Below are positions 27,089 to 35,792 of a DNA stretch of 64,000 bases, in pieces. The first letter of the stretch is position 1, and each line of letters opens with the position of its first letter. A program made the position numbers and the translations under genes. Origin of the DNA: Pandoraea vervacti (lineage in GTDB: Bacteria; Pseudomonadota; Gammaproteobacteria; Burkholderiales; Burkholderiaceae). The notes under the pieces are model-generated. The model made no database searches. It worked only from the letters and a program-made list of their open reading frames with translations, and was not told the origin of the DNA. Location: NCBI RefSeq assembly GCF_000934605.2, contig NZ_CP010897.2, forward strand, positions 2,604,001 through 2,668,000, given 5' to 3'.

Positions 27089-28794
27089 GCGCCGCGCAAG
27101 CCGGGGCGGTGTCGCCGCTTCCCGCAGGCGTGAGCGATGCCGCCAAGCCCGCGCATTCCGCGAACGATGAGCGCCCGGCGCCGGCGTCGCCACCGTCACC
27201 ACCGTCGCCACCGTCACCACCCATCGGCGGCGGATTCTCGGCGGAGTCCATGTCCACGCCTGCCAAGATCATTGCTTTCGGGACGATGGTCGTCGGCATG
27301 TTCATCGCGCTGCTGGACATTCAGATCGTATCGGCCTCGCTCCGGGACATCGGCGGCGGGCTGTCTGCGGGAGCCGACGAAACGGCCTGGGTGCAGACAA
27401 GTTACCTGATCGCCGAGATCATCGTGATCCCGCTCTCGGGGTGGCTCTCGCGGGTGATGTCGACGCGCTGGGTCTTTGCGGCGTCTGCTGCGGGCTTCAC
27501 GTTGGCGAGTCTGCTGTGCGGTGCGGCGTGGAACATCCAGAGCATGATCGCGTTTCGCGCATTGCAAGGGTTCCTGGGCGGGTCGATGATCCCGCTGGTG
27601 TTCACCACGGCGTTCGCCTTTTTCGGCGGTTCGCAACGGGTCGTGGCCGCAGCGGTGATCGGCGGTCTATCGTCGCTGGCGCCAACGCTGGGCCCGACCA
27701 TCGGCGGATGGATCACCGATAACTATTCCTGGCACTGGCTGTTCTTCATCAACATCGTGCCGGGCATTTTCGTGACGGTCACCGTGCCGCTGATGGTGCG
27801 CATCGACCGTGCGGATGTCTCGTTGCTGCGCGGCGCGGACTATCTCGGCATGGTGCTCATGGCCGTCAGTCTCGGTTGCCTTGAGTACACGCTGGAGGAA
27901 GGGCCGCGCTGGGACTGGTTCGGCGACGACACGATTCGCGCCACGGCATGGCTGGCGGGAGTGTGCGGCGTGGCGTTCATCTGGCGCTCGCTCGTATACG
28001 CCCAGCCCATCGTCGACCTGAGGGCGCTCAAGCAGCGCAATTTCGCGCTCGGTTGCTTCTTTTCGTTTGCCACGGGGATCGGTATTTTCGCCACGATCTA
28101 CCTCACGCCGTTGTTCCTCGGCCGGGTGCGAGGATTTTCGGCGTTCGAGATCGGCATGGCGGTCTTCTCGACGGGCATCTTCCAACTGCTGTCGATCCCT
28201 CTGTATACGCTGCTCGCCAATCGCGTCGACCTGCGGATATTGATGATGGTCGGCATTGGCGGGTTTGGCTTGTCGATGTGGCAATTCGCCCCGATCACGC
28301 ACGACTGGGGCACGGCGCAGCTGCTGCTGCCGCAAGCGTTGCGCGGCGCGGCGCAACAGTTCGCGGTCGCGCCTATTGTGACGCTCACACTGGGGAGCCT
28401 TCCGCCTGCACGGTTACGTCTGGCATCGGGGTTGTTCAATCTCATGCGAAACCTGGGCGGCGCCATTGGCATTGCCGTGTGTACGACGGTGCTCAACGAC
28501 CGGACCAACCTGCACTTTTTTCGGCTTGCGGAAACGATGGGGCAGGGTAATCCGGCGGTCGGTCAGTGGCTGGCCGGCGTGGGGGCGCGAATGGGCGCGG
28601 CGGGCCTCGATGCGCTCGACGCGCAGGCGGCGGCGCTACGGCAACTCTGGCTCCTGACGTTGCGCGAGGCGCAAACGATCACGTTCGGCGACATCTTCGG
28701 CGGCCTGGGCGTGATCTTCCTGTTCGTCACGTTGATGGTGCCGTTGATGCGCAAGGTTGCACCGCCCAAAGCACCGAGCGCGGACGCGCATTGA
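27085..28794 (+). CDS. EmrB/QacA-type DHA2 multidrug exporter
   Basis: A 569-residue, 14-TM major facilitator. An unusual 60-residue Pro/Ser-rich N-terminal extension contains SPP repeats. The core begins FGTMVVGMFIALLDIQIVSASLRDIGGGL, with WVQTSYLIAEIIVIPLSGWLSR, the RALQGFLGGSMIPL of TM5 and PTLGPTIGGWITDNYSWHWLFFIN typical of EmrB. It exports hydrophobic drugs or fatty acids by proton antiport through the adaptor and outer-membrane channel encoded nearby. It overlaps the emrA-like gene by 4 bp. Conserved motif residues look intact; the substrate is unknown. Confidence 0.92.
   Translation: MSAAQAGAVSPLPAGVSDAAKPAHSANDERPAPASPPSPPSPPSPPIGGGFSAESMSTPAKIIAFGTMVVGMFIALLDIQIVSASLRDIGGGLSAGADETAWVQTSYLIAEIIVIPLSGWLSRVMSTRWVFAASAAGFTLASLLCGAAWNIQSMIAFRALQGFLGGSMIPLVFTTAFAFFGGSQRVVAAAVIGGLSSLAPTLGPTIGGWITDNYSWHWLFFINIVPGIFVTVTVPLMVRIDRADVSLLRGADYLGMVLMAVSLGCLEYTLEEGPRWDWFGDDTIRATAWLAGVCGVAFIWRSLVYAQPIVDLRALKQRNFALGCFFSFATGIGIFATIYLTPLFLGRVRGFSAFEIGMAVFSTGIFQLLSIPLYTLLANRVDLRILMMVGIGGFGLSMWQFAPITHDWGTAQLLLPQALRGAAQQFAVAPIVTLTLGSLPPARLRLASGLFNLMRNLGGAIGIAVCTTVLNDRTNLHFFRLAETMGQGNPAVGQWLAGVGARMGAAGLDALDAQAAALRQLWLLTLREAQTITFGDIFGGLGVIFLFVTLMVPLMRKVAPPKAPSADAH
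27190..27216 (+). repeat. 9-bp tandem repeat in the emrB-like N-terminal extension
   Basis: Three copies of CCACCGTCA/G encode repeated SPP tripeptides. They are in frame, so expansion or loss would not break the gene. Confidence 0.7.
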
Positions 28795-28819
28795 GGTCGC
28801 CGGCAGAAGAATTCACTTC

Positions 28820-28832
28820 AAGTAAATTACTT
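28820..28832. promoter_or_regulatory. AAGTAA-A-TTACTT palindrome upstream of the HxlR gene
   Basis: A perfect 6-bp-arm palindrome lies between emrB and the hxlR-type gene, in a locally AT-rich stretch. HxlR dimers bind short AT-rich palindromes containing TACT/AGTA-type half-sites, so this is a plausible autoregulatory site. Confidence 0.45.
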
Positions 28833-29043
28833 TTCGAATATCTCTTAACTGATTGATATTCATCGATATTTGCGATCAGATTTTGTGGGCTAATCGACCG
28901 AGGACCGAATAATCGCAGCGCGTCGAGCCTCGGTGGCTTGCTCGACGGTGTCGACGCGCTTATGCTCACTTGCATGGTAATAGGCAGGGCGCGACGCGCA
29001 CCGGTGTCCGATGCCGTCACTTCCCTGAATGCGAGGAAACCGT

Positions 29044-29613
29044 ATGCACCGAAAAACATTCCGCGATATGCAATGCCCCATTGCCCGAAGCCTTGAACGC
29101 GTGGGGGAATGGTGGAGCATTCTGATTCTGCGTGAGGCGGGGTATGGGACGACGCGTTTCGACGATTTCCAGCGTCGTCTGGATATCGCGCCCAATATGC
29201 TGACGCGGCGATTGAATGCGCTCGTCGAGGAAGGACTGCTCGAGCGCCGTCAGTATTGCGACCGTCCGCCGCGCTTCGAATATGTGCTAACCGATGCGGG
29301 GCGCGATTTCCGTCCGGTATTGTGGGCGCTACTGGCGTGGGGAAACCGGCACTTCGCACCGGAGGGAATTGCGGCTCAACTGGTTGACCGCGAGACGGGC
29401 CAGGTCGTCGAGCCGGTGGTGGTCGATGCCGTGACTGGCGCACGTCTCGACCCGAAGCGTCATATCCCGAGCGCCGGGCCGGCGGCCAGCGAAAACATGC
29501 GGGCGCGGCTCGCGCGAGCGGCCGAGTTCGTGACGGGCGAGTCGACCCCGGACGTTCCGGCCGCCGACGATGAGGCGACAGCCGTTTCCGACGCGACGGA
29601 GGTTAGTCGTTGA
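29044..29613 (+). CDS. HxlR-family transcriptional regulator
   Basis: A 189-residue winged-helix regulator. It starts RDMQCPIARSLERVGEWWSILILREAGYGTTRFDDFQ (read in parts), with the family cysteine at residue 12 and the EWW/ILILRE helix. RLDIAPNMLTRRLNALVEEGLLERRQY is the recognition helix and wing. The C-terminal 80 residues are a less conserved tail longer than in most family members. ATG 29044 is preferred over 29029 because GAGGAAA sits just upstream. HxlR proteins often sense electrophiles or quinones through the N-terminal cysteine. It lies downstream of the emr genes and is the most likely regulator of them. The last 11 bp overlap the convergent hipA gene. Confidence 0.88.
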   Translation: MHRKTFRDMQCPIARSLERVGEWWSILILREAGYGTTRFDDFQRRLDIAPNMLTRRLNALVEEGLLERRQYCDRPPRFEYVLTDAGRDFRPVLWALLAWGNRHFAPEGIAAQLVDRETGQVVEPVVVDAVTGARLDPKRHIPSAGPAASENMRARLARAAEFVTGESTPDVPAADDEATAVSDATEVSR

Positions 29614-31006
29614 GCAGTTCGGCGCCGAGTTGGTCGGCTGCGGCACTTAACCCGTGCAGAATCCGTTCGGCAACCCTCGAAGGGAAATCGGGCGGAAGTC
29701 GTGTACTCATCGCATCAACGACCTGAGGTGTCATCTCCACGATTGCCTCGATGAGCGCTTTGCCGGGCTGCCCATCCTCTGTCGTGACGCCGTGACGGGC
29801 TGCGAGCGCCAGCCAATGGCGCAAGTGGATGCCGACCATCTTCCAATGGGCATTCTTCCCTCGTACCGCCATTGCCATCGAGATCCGGTTTGCCGGCGTC
29901 TGCGACGGGCCGTCACCCAAAATCGGATATGCGGAGAGCACGTCGTAAAACGGCGTGAGTTCGACTTTGCCGCCAGGGCGGATGAAGACGCTGAAGTTCT
30001 TTGCATGGCCGTCGGGAGCCCGGAGCATCCAGAAAAGCAATTGGGCCAGAAAGAAATGCCTGCGGTCTCGTGCCGGATCGCGTGAACTCCCAAGCACATC
30101 CATGATGGCGTCGATCCCGGGCCCGCCCTCGTTCTCGTACTTCAGGTGCGGGGGTGTTCCCGTTGCCTGACACATGTCTTCCTGTGGGATGCGAAGCAAC
30201 CACGGGCTGTCATCATGCTCGTTTCGTCCCACCCAACGCCGATCGAAGCGTTCGACGCTCAGCACCTTCATGCCGTCAAACGTCAAGGGTTCGCATGCGG
30301 CGACTGGAAGGCCGTACGCTGCGAAAATCTGTGCGCAAAGCCATTCGTTCTCAATGGAATCGCGCCAGTCCATCTTCACATGCCCAATCATCCCGATGGG
30401 AAGCTTGAGAATGTGCGTAGTCGGGGTCGCGCGATGGGGCATGCACCATTGACCGCTCCTGACGTGTCTGAGCAGAGCCGTTTTTTCCTGCGCGCCTGCA
30501 ATGGATATGCGGAAATCGTCTGGCACATCGTCTTGAGGTGAACGTCCTGTCGTCGCGGTGTCAGCGGTGCCGCGCAAAATATCGCCGATCTCCGTGTCGG
30601 TGAGTCGGGTGGCGTGGATCGTCTCTATGTCGTCCGGCGCCATGCCGTCCGGGAGTAGCTGAAGTGCGCCGGCGCAATCGCGACCGACCTCGCTCAGCAG
30701 CGTGAAAGCATCGGTCGTTGTGAGTTGATACCGACGCGCGACCCTTTCCCGGATGGCCTTGCTGTCTGGCAGCAGGTTTTCGAAATAGGCTTGTACAGTG
30801 GCTCCCCGGTGGGGCGCATTTCCAGGAAGAAATCCGAGGGATCTGGAGATTGGACGGCCCTCATTCGAGTCGACCCACGTCTCGGCGTATTGCAGCAAGT
30901 CACGGCCATTGGCGCCAATGCTCCACGTCCCGACAAATGCGCCGTTCATCCATAAGCCCAGCCTTTGCGCACGAGCACGTCCGTGTCCTGCCGTCACCAT
31001 TACCAT
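29603..31006 (-). CDS. hipA: HipA-family Ser/Thr kinase toxin, module 1
   Basis: A 467-residue HipA-type kinase. The N-terminal couple_hipA domain (about 15-125) carries YFENLLPDS. The P-loop SIAGAQEK (168-175) contains the serine that is autophosphorylated in E. coli HipA. The catalytic loop is DGHAKN (D332, N337) and the metal-binding FYDVLSAYP follows at about 353. In E. coli this kinase phosphorylates GltX and halts growth; the target here is not known. Its start overlaps the antitoxin gene by 7 bp, so translation is coupled. The antitoxin-first order is canonical. Confidence 0.93.
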   Translation of the reverse strand: MVMVTAGHGRARAQRLGLWMNGAFVGTWSIGANGRDLLQYAETWVDSNEGRPISRSLGFLPGNAPHRGATVQAYFENLLPDSKAIRERVARRYQLTTTDAFTLLSEVGRDCAGALQLLPDGMAPDDIETIHATRLTDTEIGDILRGTADTATTGRSPQDDVPDDFRISIAGAQEKTALLRHVRSGQWCMPHRATPTTHILKLPIGMIGHVKMDWRDSIENEWLCAQIFAAYGLPVAACEPLTFDGMKVLSVERFDRRWVGRNEHDDSPWLLRIPQEDMCQATGTPPHLKYENEGGPGIDAIMDVLGSSRDPARDRRHFFLAQLLFWMLRAPDGHAKNFSVFIRPGGKVELTPFYDVLSAYPILGDGPSQTPANRISMAMAVRGKNAHWKMVGIHLRHWLALAARHGVTTEDGQPGKALIEAIVEMTPQVVDAMSTRLPPDFPSRVAERILHGLSAAADQLGAELLND

Positions 31007-31287
31007 TCCTTGTCAGTCGAGATTTTGGTCCCTTGGGTCGGGGCAGGTGGGGGCCGCTGCATGGAGGGCTCGTCGGTACGCAGGATCATCTCCACGCCGA
31101 GAATGCTCAGTAACTGAAGGAGCCGTTCTGCACTGACCTTGTCTGCGTTGCGCTCCAGCGCGGAGATGGTTTGCTGAGTGACGCCCAGTCGTGTCGCGAC
31201 TTCCGACTGCTTCAGGCCTGTTTGCTTTCGGAATGCTTGCAGCAACTGCGTAAGGTCCGTCGGCGACCGAACTGCAAAGTTACCCAT
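31000..31287 (-). CDS. hipB: HipB-family XRE antitoxin, module 1
   Basis: A 95-residue Cro/C1-type helix-turn-helix protein: LTQLLQAFRKQTGLKQSEVATRLGVTQQTISALERN, then a dimerisation strand LLQLLSILGVEMILRTDE and a flexible tail. HipB neutralises HipA by holding it on DNA and represses the operon from palindromic sites. Four sites lie directly upstream at 31288-31408. Confidence 0.93.
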   Translation of the reverse strand: MGNFAVRSPTDLTQLLQAFRKQTGLKQSEVATRLGVTQQTISALERNADKVSAERLLQLLSILGVEMILRTDEPSMQRPPPAPTQGTKISTDKEW

Positions 31288-31408
31288 ACAAATCCTGGAT
31301 TGTTTTTTCGATAAACAAATTCTAGTTTGTTTTTTGCGAAATTCAACTGGATTCGGCAGGTATACACAAATCCTGATTTGTATATAGAAGATACAAATCA
31401 GGATTTGT
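31288..31408. promoter_or_regulatory. Four HipB-type operators upstream of hipBA module 1
   Basis: Palindromic 16-mers lie at 31288-31303 (ACAAATCCTGGATTGT), 31315-31330 (ACAAATTCTAGTTTGT), 31366-31381 (ACAAATCCTGATTTGT) and 31393-31408 (ACAAATCAGGATTTGT). The last two are exact inverted repeats with a 2-base centre. Centre-to-centre spacing is 27, 51 and 27 bp, so the array itself is symmetric. The proximal site ends 1 bp from the hipB start codon. Confidence 0.8.
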
Positions 31409-31440
31409 ATCGGCCTGGCGCAAGACCCGGCAAGAACCGG

Positions 31441-33561
31441 TTACGCCATCGCCGGGGCGCCGGAAATGCCCGGCAGTGAAGCGAGCAGACGGGCAAAGGC
31501 GTCGCTCGTGAGGGGTTTGCCCAACAGGAAGCCTTGCAACTCATCGCAATCGAGCGTCCGAAGCGCTTCGCGTTGTGAGGGCGTCTCGACGCCCTCGGCC
31601 ACCACGTCCATGTCAAGCGAATGGGCCAGTGCGATGATCGCGGAGACGACAGCGCTGCCTTCGCGCCCGCAGGTGTCCAGGCCGTTGGTGAAGAATCGGT
31701 CCATCTTCAGTTGCTTGACACGGAAGCGCTGCAAATACGCCAGGCTCGAATAGCCCGTGCCAAAGTCGTCGATGGCGACTTCAAAGCCATGGTCCTGGAA
31801 CGCGCGGATCACGTCGATCGTGTGCTGTGCGTCCGACATCGCCACGGTCTCGGTGATCTCGAACATCAGTCGGGAGCATGCGATACCGGCATCGCGCACG
31901 ATTTCCAGAATGTTCTCGACCAGCAGCGATTGCGCCATCTGCCGGGGCGAAAGATTGATCGCGACCTTGACCGGCGGCAAGCCCGCGGCGTCCCATTCCC
32001 GGATGTGACGGCAAGTCTCCCGAACCACCCAATAACCAATCTGCACGATCTGGCCGGTGCGCTCTGCCACGGGAATGAAATCGACCGGCTGCAACTCGCC
32101 GAAGGTCGGGTGCGTGAGGCGCAGCAGCGCTTCGGCGCCGGCGAGCGCCTCCGTATCGCCCCGGTACTTCGGCTGGAAATGCAGCGAGAAGTATTGGTTG
32201 CTCTGCGCGTCGTGCAACGCTTGCTGGATCTCCCAGGTGCGCTGGGCCGCAGCATTCATGCGCGGCTCGAAGTAGCGGAAGATGCCGCGTCCGGCACGCT
32301 TTGCTTCGTACATGGCGGTATCGGCGTGCTTTAGCAGCAAATCGATGCTGTCGCCATCGTCCGGATACAGTGCCACGCCGATGCTCGGCATCACGTGCAG
32401 AGACTGGTCGCCGACCTTGAGGCCGTCGCGCATGTCGTCGAGCAGACGCTGCGCCACGCGGCCGGCGACTTCCGGCGACGACAGGGAGCCGAGCAGCACC
32501 ACGAACTCGTCGCCGCCGAGACGCGCCACCACATCGTCGCCGTTCACGTTCTTGCGCAAGCGCTTGGCAAACGCGCGCAGGACATCGTCGCCCACGTTGT
32601 GGCCCAGCGAATCGTTGATGGTCTTGAAGCCGTCCAGGTCCATGAACAGCACGGCAAACCGTCGCTGGTCACGACGCGAGTTAATCAGCATGCGCGCTGC
32701 GGCGTCATGCAACGCGCGACGGTTGGGCAGATCGGTCAGCGCATCGTAGGTCGCCATGCGTGCGATCTGCGAGTTGAGTTGGAGGACCGAACTGGCAAGG
32801 AAACTGGTGCGGGCGTCGAGGCGGGAGACGAGCAGGGTGGTCACCAGAATCAGGAACGTAAAGAGGCTCACGGTCGTGACCAGCCACGACGAGCTCACGC
32901 CGTTAGCCGCGCCGCAAATGGCCTCTGCCGCGAAGGTCGCCGCCGACATTCCGGTGTAATGCATCGCCGTGATGGCAAGCCCCATCACACCCGCTGCGGC
33001 GATGCGCTTGGCCATGACATAACGCAGACTGCCGTCGCGCAACGTCCGCGCGATCCAGAGCGCCGCTGTGGCCGCGGCGATGGCAATGAGGATCGATGCC
33101 GTGAAGAGCACCGGGTCATAGCGGATGGCCGGGTCCATTTTCATGGCCGCCATGCCCGAATAGTGCATCGCGGCGATGCCGATACCCAGGGTCACGCCCG
33201 CGCCGCCCAGTCGCCACCGCGTGAACCGCTCGCTCGCCACGAGCCAGAGGGCGGCCCATGAGATCGTGATGGCAATGCCGAGCGAGGCCGCCGTGATGGC
33301 CGGGTCATAGCCGAGCTGGAGCGTGGCTTTCGAGTCCAGGGGCGACCACGACGGCGAGAGCGACAGGGCAAGCATGCCGATGAAGTGCATTGACCAGATG
33401 CCGATGCCCATGGCGGTCGCGCCCACGGCGAGCCACGCGTGACGCATGCCGCGGTGGGTCATGAGATAGATGCGACCTGAAAGGTCGAGCGCCGTAAACG
33501 ACGCCAGCACGGCAACTGCTAGCGATAGCGCAACGAGCCAACCACTGTACGAACTGGACAT
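31441..33561 (-). CDS. MHYT-GGDEF-EAL c-di-GMP protein
   Basis: A 706-residue inner-membrane signalling protein. The N-terminal seven-helix MHYT sensor has its three motifs SMHFIGM (57-63), AMHYSGM (131-137) and AMHYTGM (199-205), proposed to bind copper and sense a diatomic gas. GGDEF is intact (349-353) and so is EAL: EALLR (477-481), NLSPRQ, FEITET, DDFGTGYSS and AEGVET. It could make or break c-di-GMP; many such proteins act mainly as phosphodiesterases. The gene stands alone, 32 bp upstream of the hip operator array and on the same strand as hipBA. Confidence 0.94.
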   Translation of the reverse strand: MSSSYSGWLVALSLAVAVLASFTALDLSGRIYLMTHRGMRHAWLAVGATAMGIGIWSMHFIGMLALSLSPSWSPLDSKATLQLGYDPAITAASLGIAITISWAALWLVASERFTRWRLGGAGVTLGIGIAAMHYSGMAAMKMDPAIRYDPVLFTASILIAIAAATAALWIARTLRDGSLRYVMAKRIAAAGVMGLAITAMHYTGMSAATFAAEAICGAANGVSSSWLVTTVSLFTFLILVTTLLVSRLDARTSFLASSVLQLNSQIARMATYDALTDLPNRRALHDAAARMLINSRRDQRRFAVLFMDLDGFKTINDSLGHNVGDDVLRAFAKRLRKNVNGDDVVARLGGDEFVVLLGSLSSPEVAGRVAQRLLDDMRDGLKVGDQSLHVMPSIGVALYPDDGDSIDLLLKHADTAMYEAKRAGRGIFRYFEPRMNAAAQRTWEIQQALHDAQSNQYFSLHFQPKYRGDTEALAGAEALLRLTHPTFGELQPVDFIPVAERTGQIVQIGYWVVRETCRHIREWDAAGLPPVKVAINLSPRQMAQSLLVENILEIVRDAGIACSRLMFEITETVAMSDAQHTIDVIRAFQDHGFEVAIDDFGTGYSSLAYLQRFRVKQLKMDRFFTNGLDTCGREGSAVVSAIIALAHSLDMDVVAEGVETPSQREALRTLDCDELQGFLLGKPLTSDAFARLLASLPGISGAPAMA

Positions 33562-34010
33562 ATGAAAACCGACCGAAAAGTCCCGCTTAACTGGTTATCG
33601 GCACGTGGCGCCGAGAGTTGAGGATTGCGGTGGAATATTTCCAAGAGCCTTGGCAGCGGCAGACGCCCGCGATGTGTCATGTCGCATCATCTCGATGCGA
33701 TCCGGTCCGACGCGACTCGATCCGCGTCGATGCTCGACAGTGCCGATGCCATAGTGAATAATCCGTCCATACCTGCCCCTTGGCACCGCATTGTGCGGTG
33801 AGCGCATACGGCGAATTTGGCGACTTCGACGTCGTATCGCGCTCACGCAATGTGCCAGGTGGCAACCCGTCGGGGGCTACGCAATCAGGCGTGACTTGAG
33901 AACACTATCAGGGGGCAGAGTACGGCAGCCCTAGATTTTGCCTGAATTCCGTAGGAATTCCTCTTACTGAGTGCAATCCGGGTGGCCAACTTGCCCGCAG
34001 GAGCCGTGAT
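33562..34010. other. Divergent intergenic region between the MHYT protein and MscS channel genes
   Basis: No gene is supported in these 449 bp. A perfect inverted repeat GAATTCC-GTA-GGAATTC lies at 33944-33960, about 50 bp before the mscS-type start, and could be an operator. AGGAG precedes the ATG at 34011. Confidence 0.4.
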
Positions 34011-35792
34011 ATGCGCATTCGCATGGGGCTGTTGCAAGTGCTGGTGGTGTGTGGAGTGGCCGTGGGGCCGGGGTTTGCGGCAATCTCGGCAGCGTTTGCC
34101 CTCGAAGTTTCATCGTCCGGCGCAGTGTCGACGCAAGGCAACAACACGTCGGCCCCTGCCGGACAATCGGCGCCTGACGCCGACGCGTCCGCCAGCGATC
34201 CGCGCGATGGCGTGGAGCTTCGCTTCATGGATCGTCCAATCGTGACGTTTCGCGCCGCGCTCGGCGGCGCGAGCCCCGAAGTGCGCGCCGCACGCGCCAA
34301 AGCGGTGCTCGACAGCCTGCCGGGCAGCGCCTTCGATGCGCCCGTGGACGTACTGCGTGCGTCGCTTGGCGGCGTCTCGGGCGTGGCGTTTCGGCTTCAG
34401 GATCGGATTCTCTTTGCCTTGACGGCCGACGATCTGGCGCAAGGCGATCCACGCACGCTCGACGTCGCGGTCGCCGACGTTCAAAAGCATCTGAAAATCG
34501 CTTTTGAGGCGCGTCGCGAGCAGCTTCATTTGCCGACCATTTTGCGCGGCATCGCGCTTGGGGCCCTCGGCGCCGTGGTGCTTGCCCTGCTGGTGATCGC
34601 CATTGGTCGTGCGCGATCGCGGCTGGAGTCCCGCTTGCAGACCGCATTCGAGAAGCGCGTCCTGCAACGCACGGCACGCACGTTCGACTGGACCGGGTCG
34701 GCCGTCCATCTGGTGCATCAGGTGGTGCAGATCGGCGCGGTCTGCATTTCGCTGGCCTTCGCCTACCTGTATCTGATCTTCGTGCTGATGCAGTTCCCGG
34801 CCAGTCAGCCGACGGCCGCCCGTTTGTCCGACTTCCTCTGGTCGCTCGTCGACCGCTTCGGCATCGGCGTGGCTGCCTCGATCCCGGGAATCCTGACGGT
34901 CATCGTCATTTTCCTGCTCACACGTGCGCTGCAAAGCCTGATCAATAACGTTTTCGATGCCGTACAGAGCGGACGCCTCGCCATTCCCGGCATGCATCCC
35001 GAGACCGCCGGCGCCACACGTCGTCTGGTGTCGGTCGTCGTCTGGGGGCTGGCGCTGACTTTTGCCTATCCCTACATGCCCGGCGCGCAGAGCGACGTCT
35101 TCAAGGGGCTGTCGGTGTTGCTGGGGCTGATGGTGACCTTGGGCTCCAGCGGTATCGTCAATCAGCTGATGAGTGGCATGGTGGTGATCTACAGCCGCGC
35201 GCTGAAAAAGGGCGATCTGGTGTCGATCGGCGAGGCGACGGGGGTGGTCGTGGGCGTGGATGCGCTATCGGTGAAGCTGGTGAATCTGGCGCAGGAGGAG
35301 TTGACGATTCCGAATGCGGTCGTGGTGGCGTCGACCGTGCGTAACTTCACGACGCAGGGACGGGGGCGTGGCGTCGCGATCAGCACGACGCTGACCATCG
35401 GCTACGACACGCCGTGGCGACAGGTGCACGCCATGCTGATCGAGGCGGCGGGCCAGACGCCGCAGGTCGCGGCAAATCCCGCGCCGTATGTGCTGCAAAG
35501 GGCGCTGTCGGACTTCTACGTCGAGTACGAAATTTTCGCTACCCTGCGAGACCCCTCCACACGATTCGCTGCGATCTCTGCGCTGCACGAGAGCATTCAG
35601 GACGTCTTCAACAAGTACGGCGTGCAGATCATGTCGCCGCACTTCGAAGAACAGCCGCATGCGCCGCTCACAATCCGCCCGGAACATTGGTATCCGGCGC
35701 CGGCGCGCGCACCCGAGGGCGTGGACGCGTCGCTCACGCCTGCTTCGACATCACAAGAACAAGGAGTCGGCCATGCCCGTGAAGCCCGCTAG
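34011..35792 (+). CDS. MscS-family mechanosensitive ion channel with periplasmic extension
   Basis: A 593-residue channel, about twice the size of E. coli MscS. A signal peptide (1-29) and a periplasmic region (about 30-170) precede five or so TM helices. The pore helix and beta domain are recognisable: LMVTLGSSGIVNQLMSGMVVIYSRALKKGDLVSIGEATGVVVGVDALSVKL, then LTIPNAVV and a C-terminal alpha/beta domain. Such channels open on hypo-osmotic shock to release solutes. It is the first gene of the envelope-stress cluster. Its 3' end overlaps the DUF2252 gene by 20 bp, which suggests co-expression. Confidence 0.92.
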   Translation: MRIRMGLLQVLVVCGVAVGPGFAAISAAFALEVSSSGAVSTQGNNTSAPAGQSAPDADASASDPRDGVELRFMDRPIVTFRAALGGASPEVRAARAKAVLDSLPGSAFDAPVDVLRASLGGVSGVAFRLQDRILFALTADDLAQGDPRTLDVAVADVQKHLKIAFEARREQLHLPTILRGIALGALGAVVLALLVIAIGRARSRLESRLQTAFEKRVLQRTARTFDWTGSAVHLVHQVVQIGAVCISLAFAYLYLIFVLMQFPASQPTAARLSDFLWSLVDRFGIGVAASIPGILTVIVIFLLTRALQSLINNVFDAVQSGRLAIPGMHPETAGATRRLVSVVVWGLALTFAYPYMPGAQSDVFKGLSVLLGLMVTLGSSGIVNQLMSGMVVIYSRALKKGDLVSIGEATGVVVGVDALSVKLVNLAQEELTIPNAVVVASTVRNFTTQGRGRGVAISTTLTIGYDTPWRQVHAMLIEAAGQTPQVAANPAPYVLQRALSDFYVEYEIFATLRDPSTRFAAISALHESIQDVFNKYGVQIMSPHFEEQPHAPLTIRPEHWYPAPARAPEGVDASLTPASTSQEQGVGHAREAR

